A DNA stretch of 64,000 bases from Lachnospiraceae bacterium (GTDB lineage: Bacteria > Bacillota > Clostridia > Lachnospirales > Lachnospiraceae): the NCBI GenBank assembly GCA_017482485.1, contig JAFUMV010000028.1:28932-92931 (forward strand), in the 5' to 3' direction. The position numbers and the translations under genes are program-made. The notes below the pieces were generated by a model. That model did no database searches, was not told the origin of the DNA, and saw only the letters and a list, made by a program, of their open reading frames with translations. This document shows positions 58,405 through 64,000 of this stretch, one piece after another. Position 1 is the first letter of the stretch. Each line of letters opens with the position of its first letter.

Positions 58405-59943
58405 TCAGTTTCCTGCTGCCGCATCCTGTGCCGCCTGCTCTGCTGCCGCCTGAGCCGCCGCAATTGCCGCCAGCTGTTCCGGTGTCAGTGCTGCTGCCGC
58501 TTCCTGTGCTGCTTTGATATTGGCAATCGTATTCTTTACTTCATTAATATTGCTCGTAGCAATGGCGCTCTGAATCATCGCGCTGATGTTCGGATCATTG
58601 GTTGCTGTTCCTACAGTGGCAGTTCTGGGACTCATGGCATAGCTGCTCTTATTCACCACTTCCCTGCTCACTTCCGCACCATCCTGCTTTACAACCTTCC
58701 AAAGCTGTGCCTTATAGCCGATATGGGCACTGCTGACATTGATCACACCTACCGGCTGAGAAGGATCTGCAATGATGCTGTCCTGCTCAGGCACCCTTTT
58801 TTCAAGCACTTCACTTTCGTAATAAACCTTACGCCCCGGATCTCTCGTCTCCACGCCGTAAATGTTGAAGGTGATATTTTTATTCTCCGTATGTCCTTCA
58901 ATGTAAATCGGATAATCCGTATTGTTCACAAACTGAAAATCTTTTCCGGCAGATTCTGCGATCGCAGCATCCGCAGAAGGATCCACATAAGTGACGATCA
59001 TCGAGTGATTATGCCGCTCCGTCACCTCCAGCTCCGCCAGCAGCACCGCATTGTACAGGGTGGTAGAAACCTGACAGATACCGCCGCCGATGCTGTCAAC
59101 CACCTTACCGTTCAAATAGGATCCCGCCATGTAATAGCCGTTTTCCTGGGTAAAAGGCTTTACCGCATCATAGGTGGAAAAGGTTTCCCCCGGATACACG
59201 GTAGTGCCATCGATCAGACTGCAGCCATTTGCTACGTTCCTGCTTCTGTCAGAACCGGAGGTGGAATAGCTGGTGGTAAATGTGCCCAACACATCCTTCA
59301 CCCTCAAAAGATCTTCCGTTTTCCCCTGAGGCTCATCTATGGCCATGACAAGATCAACGCTTCCATCCTCATGATTCCACTGTTCCAGATAGCTGTAAAT
59401 CGCATTGACAGATGCAGCATTATCCACTATGTAACCGGTCTGTCCTTCTTCCACGACAAATGCGCCGTTTTCTCTTTTCAGCTGCGCATTCACGGCTTCC
59501 ACATTAAACTTCTCACAGCGCTCTGCCACAATGCCTGCAATCGCATTCCGGTCAAAAGAAAGAACGAGTTCGTAATTTTTCCCTTTATACTTCAGATCCT
59601 TTTTGGCTTTATAGCGGGCAACAATATTTCCCTTCTGCCCAAGCTCTGCCGCTTCCCTGACAAGCTCCGTATTCTGCCAGGTCAGTCCCAATTCCCGCGC
59701 AGTCACATCCACACTGCTGCCGTTTGCTGCCACAAGGGAAATCACCTTTGGCCCCAGCGCATCCACATATTCCGAAATCGCCTGCTTTGCCTCATCCTGG
59801 GTCATGCCGGAAATATCAATAGAACCAACACTTACTCCCTCCGGGATGCGGTCATCCGGCGCTGCCGAAACGCTCTGCCCCCACACCAGAAAAGTACATC
59901 CCACCAGCAAAAGCATCATCAATAAACTTCTGAATTTCTTCAT
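58405..59943 (-). CDS. VanW family protein with peptidoglycan-binding-like domain (YoaR type)
   Basis: A 512-residue secreted or membrane-attached protein. A signal peptide (MKKFRSLLMMLLLVGCTFLV, cut near SVSA) precedes two PG_binding_4 domains and the VanW domain: VANGCSLIDGTTVYPGETFS, GYYMAGSYLNGKVVDSIGGG and ICQVSTTLYNAVLLAELEVT. A final domain with TDYPIYIEGHTENKNITFNI and an Ala/Gln-rich helical tail (AAALTPEQLAAIAAAQAAAE) ends it. YoaR-like proteins act at the cell wall; details unknown. AAAGGAA lies before the ATG. Confidence 0.9.
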   Translation of the reverse strand: MKKFRSLLMMLLLVGCTFLVWGQSVSAAPDDRIPEGVSVGSIDISGMTQDEAKQAISEYVDALGPKVISLVAANGSSVDVTARELGLTWQNTELVREAAELGQKGNIVARYKAKKDLKYKGKNYELVLSFDRNAIAGIVAERCEKFNVEAVNAQLKRENGAFVVEEGQTGYIVDNAASVNAIYSYLEQWNHEDGSVDLVMAIDEPQGKTEDLLRVKDVLGTFTTSYSTSGSDRSRNVANGCSLIDGTTVYPGETFSTYDAVKPFTQENGYYMAGSYLNGKVVDSIGGGICQVSTTLYNAVLLAELEVTERHNHSMIVTYVDPSADAAIAESAGKDFQFVNNTDYPIYIEGHTENKNITFNIYGVETRDPGRKVYYESEVLEKRVPEQDSIIADPSQPVGVINVSSAHIGYKAQLWKVVKQDGAEVSREVVNKSSYAMSPRTATVGTATNDPNISAMIQSAIATSNINEVKNTIANIKAAQEAAAALTPEQLAAIAAAQAAAEQAAQDAAAGN

Positions 59944-59963
59944 ACCAAATTCCTTTCCCGCAT

Positions 59964-60068
59964 TTACAACAAAGACAGCACCGTGGGCACAATCATGGCC
60001 AGTACGAGAATGATGATAATGATGGATGAAACAATTTTCTGTGTTTTTTTATTATGAAAATTAAACAT
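59964..60068 (-). CDS. Small single-helix membrane protein (34 residues)
   Basis: MFNFHNKKTQKIVSSIIIII is followed by LVLAMIVPTVLSLL and a stop. A basic N-terminus and a single hydrophobic helix fit a type of short membrane peptide often found next to VanW or cell-wall genes in Clostridia. GAAGGAG lies six bases before the ATG, and the VanW gene follows 20 bases later, so they are probably one transcript. Confidence 0.7.
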   Translation of the reverse strand: MFNFHNKKTQKIVSSIIIIILVLAMIVPTVLSLL

Positions 60069-60169
60069 TATTACTCCTTCTATTCTGCGGGGACTCATCC
60101 CTGCAGACCGCTATATTACTGCGGCAACAAACCATATTTACTGCTAACGCTCATTATAAGTCACTTTTT

Positions 60170-60877
60170 CTATTTTTGCAAGATTCCATATGACGCAAGT
60201 ATCCGGTCAATCAGACGGCTTGCTTCATTTTTCGTCAGCATTTCGATCTCACAGTCCGCTGTCAGCCCATATTGTTTCAAAAGTCTGACCAGTCGCTGCT
60301 TCTGCGCTTTTGTGGCAGGACCTTCTCTTTTCACCTTATAAATCAGCGGCTCCGGTTCAAAGTCCGGCTGAAATTCTTTCCAAAGCTTCTGATATAAAAA
60401 ATGGGTCGCCCTCGCATCCTCCAGCGCCCGATGGGCATGCAGTTCAATTCCGTAATGCTCACACAGATCAGACAGCCTTCTGCTGGGCAAATCCGGCAGA
60501 TATTTTCTGGCAATTTTCAGCGTGTCAATCCCGCTTCTTTCAAAAGTGAGCTTTTCATTAACTGCCGCCCTTTTTATAAAAGAAAAATCAAACAGAATCC
60601 GATGTCCCAAAAGAGGCAGCTCTTCGGCAAATTCCAGAAATTCGGGAAGTACCTTTTGTATCGTCGGCGCAGTTTCCAGATCCTGCTCCCGGATTCCGGT
60701 CAGCACACTGACTCTTTCGGTAAGCGCTTTTCCGGGCTTTATAAATGTGGAGAAAGTATCTGCAATCACACCGCCTTTGACTTTTACCGCCCCGATTTCT
60801 ATGATTTTGTCAAGTTTCGGATTCAGTCCTGTGGTCTCCAGATCGAGGCACAAATAATCACTTATGGGCTCTGTCAT
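60170..60877 (-). CDS. DnaQ-like 3'-5' exonuclease
   Basis: A 235-residue DEDDh exonuclease, related to the epsilon subunit of DNA polymerase III. Exo I is CLDLETTGLNPKLDKIIEIG, Exo II is HRILFDFSFI, Exo III is HAHRALEDARATHFLY. A C-terminal helical extension (KAQKQRLVRLLKQYGLTADC) is often seen in these stand-alone forms. It probably trims DNA or RNA ends in repair. The start ATG overlaps the nth stop (ATGA). Confidence 0.9.
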   Translation of the reverse strand: MTEPISDYLCLDLETTGLNPKLDKIIEIGAVKVKGGVIADTFSTFIKPGKALTERVSVLTGIREQDLETAPTIQKVLPEFLEFAEELPLLGHRILFDFSFIKRAAVNEKLTFERSGIDTLKIARKYLPDLPSRRLSDLCEHYGIELHAHRALEDARATHFLYQKLWKEFQPDFEPEPLIYKVKREGPATKAQKQRLVRLLKQYGLTADCEIEMLTKNEASRLIDRILASYGILQK

Positions 60878-61605
60878 TTTGTCTCCTCACCGGACGCTTT
60901 CTTTTTCGTTTTATCCGCCGCTCCGCCTTTTTTCTCAGCTTTGTTCAAACGCTTTCCGGCGGCTTTAGACCGCGCCTGATAATCCGGGCAGTGCTGCGTC
61001 AGAAAACATTCCCCGCACTTCGGGGTCGGCGCCTTACAGATCTGTCTTCCCAGCGTGATGATCTGAATATTATACAAAATCCAGTGATCTTTGGGAAGCA
61101 CCTTCATCAGTTCCATCTCCACCTTGACAGGATCTTCCTCCTTTGTCAACCCCAGTTTTCTGGAAATTCGCTTCACATGGGTATCCACCACAACGCTGGG
61201 CTCATGATAAATATTGCCGCGAATCACATTTGCGGTCTTTCTGCCCACGCCGGCAAGGCTGGTCAGATCTTCCATGGAGGACGGAACTTCTCCACCGAAT
61301 TTTTCCACCAGATCCTTACAGCAGGCTATGATGTTTTTTGCTTTGTTATGATAAAAACCGGTGGCATGAATATCCTGCTCCAGCTCTTTTAAATCCGCAT
61401 TGGCAAATGCTTCCACAGAAGTGTACTTCTGAAACAGATCCTTTGTGACAATATTCACTCTGGCATCCGTACACTGCGCGCTCAGAATCGTGGCGATCAA
61501 AAGCTGCCATGCATTTTCATGATTCAGATAGCAGATGTATTCCGTTCCATAATGTTCATCCAGAAGATCCAGGATCGCCTGGGTGTGTTTTGTCACACGT
61601 GCCAT
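60874..61605 (-). CDS. nth: Endonuclease III (DNA glycosylase/AP lyase)
   Basis: A 243-residue base-excision repair enzyme that removes oxidised pyrimidines. The helix-hairpin-helix is LTSLAGVGRKTANVIRGN with catalytic Asp in VVDTHVKRISRKLGL, and the catalytic Lys is in LSAQCTDARVN. The Fe-S cluster motif is CKAPTPKCGECFLTQHC. A basic C-terminal tail of about 30 residues (KAEKKGGAADKTKKKASGEE) exceeds the usual length. GGAGG lies before the ATG. It overlaps the radical SAM gene end by 13 bases. Confidence 0.96.
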   Translation of the reverse strand: MARVTKHTQAILDLLDEHYGTEYICYLNHENAWQLLIATILSAQCTDARVNIVTKDLFQKYTSVEAFANADLKELEQDIHATGFYHNKAKNIIACCKDLVEKFGGEVPSSMEDLTSLAGVGRKTANVIRGNIYHEPSVVVDTHVKRISRKLGLTKEEDPVKVEMELMKVLPKDHWILYNIQIITLGRQICKAPTPKCGECFLTQHCPDYQARSKAAGKRLNKAEKKGGAADKTKKKASGEETK

Positions 61606-63449
61606 GATTCTTCCCTCCGTTTCAGATTTATATGCCCGATCCGCGCATCTGCATTCAAAGGACTGTGGACTTTATAATCAAATAAAATTGCCGTACTTTC
61701 TGTTGTCTGTTGCATCCGTTCCGACTGCTTTTGGATTTGTGCGGCATTTTCCTGCGCCCGGTCAAAAATGTCCAGCAGCGCCGTCGCCTCTTTCGTCACC
61801 GGCCAGTTGAATACTTCCAGATGGGTCATGCGCTGCAGCTGCTTGGCATCATACCCCTCATAATCCGGCAGCATCTCCCGTCTCTGTGCCTCTGTCTGAT
61901 AAAAATCCAGAATTTCATCATGCCACTTTGCAAGGCTCTTTGCAAAGGCCGGACGGCTTTTTAGGTTTTCTCTGAGATACATGTCAAAAACAAGCAGCTC
62001 CCGGTACAGCTCTTCCCTTTTCGGATCGGTCTCTGCCGCAAAATCCAGAAGTACCTGATACCGATATGCCCGGGACGGACTGTTGGCAAAATAGCCGTTT
62101 TCCTCATAAAAATCCGCCATTTTCACAAACAGGTCAAAAGGGCTTTCAAACTGCCGCTCCAGCACCGGCAGCACGTGGGAAAACTGATTGCTGTTATAAT
62201 ACAGCTCCACCATGTTTTCCACTTTTTTCAACAGGATGACGTCATCAAAGGAAATCCATTTTGTGCGCAGCACTTCATAAGGCGGCTCATCCATGGAGAC
62301 AATGCCCCACTCGCCGGCCATTTCTTCCATATGAGAACCCTTCAGCACTTTTAAAAATCCCAGCTGCAGCTGTTCCGGCTTCATGCGGTATACATCATTA
62401 AAAGATTTCCGGAAGCTTTCCAGCCCCTCATGAGGAAGTCCTGCGATCAGGTCCAGATGAATGTGCACATTTTTCGGTTTCTGAATGCGCACCATCAGCG
62501 CCCCTAATTTTTCCGTATCGGAATAGCGCCGCACAGCTCTGAGCGTCTCCTCGTTCGTGGACTGCACGCCGATTTCCAGCTGCACCAGTCCCGGCCGCAT
62601 TTTTCCAAGCAAATCCAGCTGTTCTTCATCCAGCAGATCGGCCGCAATCTCGAAATGAAAATTTGTGACACCATTGTCATTTTTCAGAATATAGTTCCAG
62701 ATTTCCAGCGCATGTGTGCGATTACAGTTAAACGTCCGGTCAATGAACTTCACCTGGGGCACCTTTGCATCCAGAAAAGTCTGCAGTTCTTTTTTTACCA
62801 GTGACAAATCCCGCAGCCGCACTTTCTTATCAATGGAAGACAGGCAATAGCTGCAGCGAAACGGACAGCCCCGGCTGGATTCATAATAGATGATCCGGTT
62901 CTGAAAAGCATCCAGATTATCATATAAAAAAGGCAGTTTGCTGATGTCGGTCAGCTCACGCTCATCCGTCCGCACGATGCTTTGAAATGCCGCGTCCCGG
63001 AAAACAAGCCCTTTGATCTGCTGAAGATTTGTACGTTCTGCCGGCTCCTGCTGCCGATAAAAGCCAAGCAGCTGCGCAAACGTCTCCTCGCCCTCTCCCA
63101 CCATGATGCCGGTCACAAAGGGCAGCTCTTCCAGAATTTGCTCCGAATGAAAAGAAACCTCCGGGCCGCCCAGCCAGATCGGCAGGTCCGGCATGACTTT
63201 ATGCAGCTGCGTGATCAGACGCTTCATCATGGTCCAGTTCCAGATGTAGCAGGAAAATGCCGCTGCATCCGGCTTTCTTTTATAAATATCCGTCATCACG
63301 TCTAAAAGCTGCTGGTTGATCGTATATTCTGCAATCTCCACCTCCGCTTTGGCCTGCGCATCCTTTTGAACTGCATAGGAGCGAAGGCTGTAAAGTGCCG
63401 GATTGGAGTGAATGTATTTGGCATTTAAGGCTACCAGTAAAAATTTCAT
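61593..63449 (-). CDS. B12-binding domain radical SAM protein (DUF4080)
   Basis: A 618-residue enzyme. The N-terminal cobalamin-binding domain (MKFLLVALNAKYIHSNPALY to LGGPEVSFHSEQIL) is followed by a radical SAM core with the CxxxCxxC motif in SSRGCPFRCSYCLSSIDKKV. The C-terminal DUF4080 domain ends near EGYDAKQLQRMTHLEVF. Members may methylate or modify an unknown substrate. A start 24 codons upstream is rejected because GAGG lies eight bases before the ATG of MKFLLV. The operon continues into nth. Confidence 0.88.
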   Translation of the reverse strand: MKFLLVALNAKYIHSNPALYSLRSYAVQKDAQAKAEVEIAEYTINQQLLDVMTDIYKRKPDAAAFSCYIWNWTMMKRLITQLHKVMPDLPIWLGGPEVSFHSEQILEELPFVTGIMVGEGEETFAQLLGFYRQQEPAERTNLQQIKGLVFRDAAFQSIVRTDERELTDISKLPFLYDNLDAFQNRIIYYESSRGCPFRCSYCLSSIDKKVRLRDLSLVKKELQTFLDAKVPQVKFIDRTFNCNRTHALEIWNYILKNDNGVTNFHFEIAADLLDEEQLDLLGKMRPGLVQLEIGVQSTNEETLRAVRRYSDTEKLGALMVRIQKPKNVHIHLDLIAGLPHEGLESFRKSFNDVYRMKPEQLQLGFLKVLKGSHMEEMAGEWGIVSMDEPPYEVLRTKWISFDDVILLKKVENMVELYYNSNQFSHVLPVLERQFESPFDLFVKMADFYEENGYFANSPSRAYRYQVLLDFAAETDPKREELYRELLVFDMYLRENLKSRPAFAKSLAKWHDEILDFYQTEAQRREMLPDYEGYDAKQLQRMTHLEVFNWPVTKEATALLDIFDRAQENAAQIQKQSERMQQTTESTAILFDYKVHSPLNADARIGHINLKRREESWHV

Positions 63450-63492
63450 TGTGTTTTCCTCGTATCGTTGAATACTATTGAGTGTAACACAA

Positions 63493-63517
63493 AAAACCGG
63501 ATTGCGCATCCGGTTTT
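63493..63517. terminator. Hairpin upstream of the radical SAM gene
   Basis: AAAACCGGAT and ATCCGGTTTT form a perfect 10-bp stem with a TGCGC loop and T runs on both strands. It lies about 45 bases before the radical SAM start in the same direction. It is either the terminator of a gene displaced by the insertion sequence or an attenuator. Confidence 0.75.
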
Positions 63518-63564
63518 CCATTTGTTATCACTCTTTCATTAACAGCTCAGCCTTAACGCTATCA

Positions 63565-63720
63565 GGGTATATAGGATCAAAACTGCCGAAAATACCCCAA
63601 TCGTATGCAAAAATGATTAAAAAATGCAGTGCTGAGGGTATATAGAAGCAGCTTTCCTGAAAATACCCCGGAAAACATGTGAATATGGGGTATTTCTGAA
63701 AAATATGGGTCAAGTCTATA
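63565..63720. repeat. 33-bp dyad array, locus 3 (interrupted)
   Basis: Units at 63565-63597 and 63636-63668, each bounded by GGGTA and TACCC, 71 bases apart. A third, inverted and diverged unit starts at about 63687 (51 bases on) with GGGTATTTC and runs into CTATATA, where the expected CCC end is lacking and IS256-type sequence begins. A fourth unit is not present in the window. The first two share GAAAATACCC with unit 1 of locus 1. Confidence 0.8.
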
Positions 63721-64000
63721 TAATGGTGTAAATTTAATTAAAAAAAATGAGCACACAGTGTTCCTTTCGGTTAAAATGTAGTCACCACAACAAACATCTA
63801 ATAAAGGAAAAACTATGGCTAAATTACATTTTACACTGGATTATGATTTTTTGGTAGGAATTTTTGCAGAAAGTAAAGACGAAGCTTTTGCAAAACTTAT
63901 TGAAGCACTGCTGAATCAGGTACTTAAGGCAGAATCTTCCGAACAATTAGGTGCTGAAAACTATCAACGTTCCGGTTCCCGCAAAGATTACCGTAATGGA
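63721..64000 (+). mobile_element. IS256-family insertion sequence, left part
   Basis: AT-rich terminal sequence followed by a transposase gene that runs off the right edge. The exact left end cannot be set; the inverted repeat is likely near TAATGGTGTAAA at 63721. It seems to be inserted into the third unit of a dyad array. Confidence 0.7.
63815..64000 (+). CDS. IS256 family transposase (N-terminal part)
   Basis: The first 62 codons encode MAKLHFTLDYDFLVGIFAES and then LLNQVLKAESSEQLGAENYQ, RSGSRKDYRNG. The motif of an N-terminal helical region ending in EQLGA...Y.R...R.DYRNG is characteristic of mutator-type (IS256) DDE transposases. AAAGGAAAA lies before the ATG. The catalytic domain lies outside the window. 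Confidence 0.88.
   Translation, partial: MAKLHFTLDYDFLVGIFAESKDEAFAKLIEALLNQVLKAESSEQLGAENYQRSGSRKDYRNG

Noticed and set aside
58276-59925. Long open frame of 549 codons on the plus strand
   Set aside because: Antisense to the VanW and AIR-synthase-like genes, no recognisable protein features.

Overview
The window looks like a chromosomal segment of a gut anaerobe of the Bacillota, most likely Lachnospiraceae. The grounds are AGGAGG-type ribosome binding sites throughout, moderate GC content, typical Clostridia genes (YitT, VanW/YoaR, YhaM, MutS2, TnpV, a Tn1549-type relaxase tail) and hairpin-rich intergenic repeats. No rRNA, tRNA or CRISPR array was seen. Species cannot be fixed from the sequence alone.

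Layout. 1-2.3 kb: partial YitT membrane protein, DUF378 protein and an iron-dependent alcohol dehydrogenase. 2.4-13.7 kb: a long minus-strand operon, cysK, a glutathionyl-hydroquinone-reductase-like protein, an oligopeptide ABC transporter (OppABCDF type), an M24 peptidase, a GNAT acetyltransferase and an M28 peptidase. It is preceded by a consensus promoter, a 36-residue peptide with six consecutive Cys codons and an intrinsic terminator. This has the layout of a cysteine-responsive transcription attenuator and suggests the operon scavenges sulfur, thiols or peptides.

13.8-28.8 kb: an accessory region. Two diverged copies of a MarR - MATE - cytidylate-kinase-like - MATE cluster lie here. Copy A has an internally deleted MATE gene. 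A third MATE gene lies on the plus strand. A paired-hairpin RNA with complementary loops (CGCA and UGCG) and an overlapping terminator sits before the MATE genes. It fits the mepA / guanidine-IV riboswitch class, so the pumps may export guanidinium. Decayed genes (lipoprotein, MFS transporter, relaxase tail), an alpha/beta hydrolase fused to the relaxase tail, and TnpV mark mobile-element activity. The element appears to abut the 3' end of rlmD, a known ICE insertion site.

28.8-38 kb: housekeeping genes, rlmD, yhaM, an HtrA-like protein that has lost all three catalytic residues, mutS2, and a two-component system. 38-51.2 kb: a carbohydrate island with a lipoprotein-binding ABC transporter, HpcH/HpaI aldolase, metallophosphoesterase, GH172 (DUF2961) and a beta-propeller glycosidase, with a membrane-bound AraC regulator, an RpiB-like isomerase and a SorC regulator. 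51.8-63.5 kb: a GH106-like glycosidase, then trmL, an aminotransferase, an Lrp regulator, an AIR-synthase-like protein, a VanW protein, a DnaQ-like exonuclease, nth and a B12-binding radical SAM protein. The right edge holds the start of an IS256-family element.

The most unusual feature is a dispersed intergenic element found three times (38.3, 51.5 and 63.6 kb). It is built from 33-bp units bounded by GGGYA and TRCCC, two in one orientation followed by two inverted, with repeated start-to-start spacings near 71, 52 and 71 bp. I do not recognise it as any named family.
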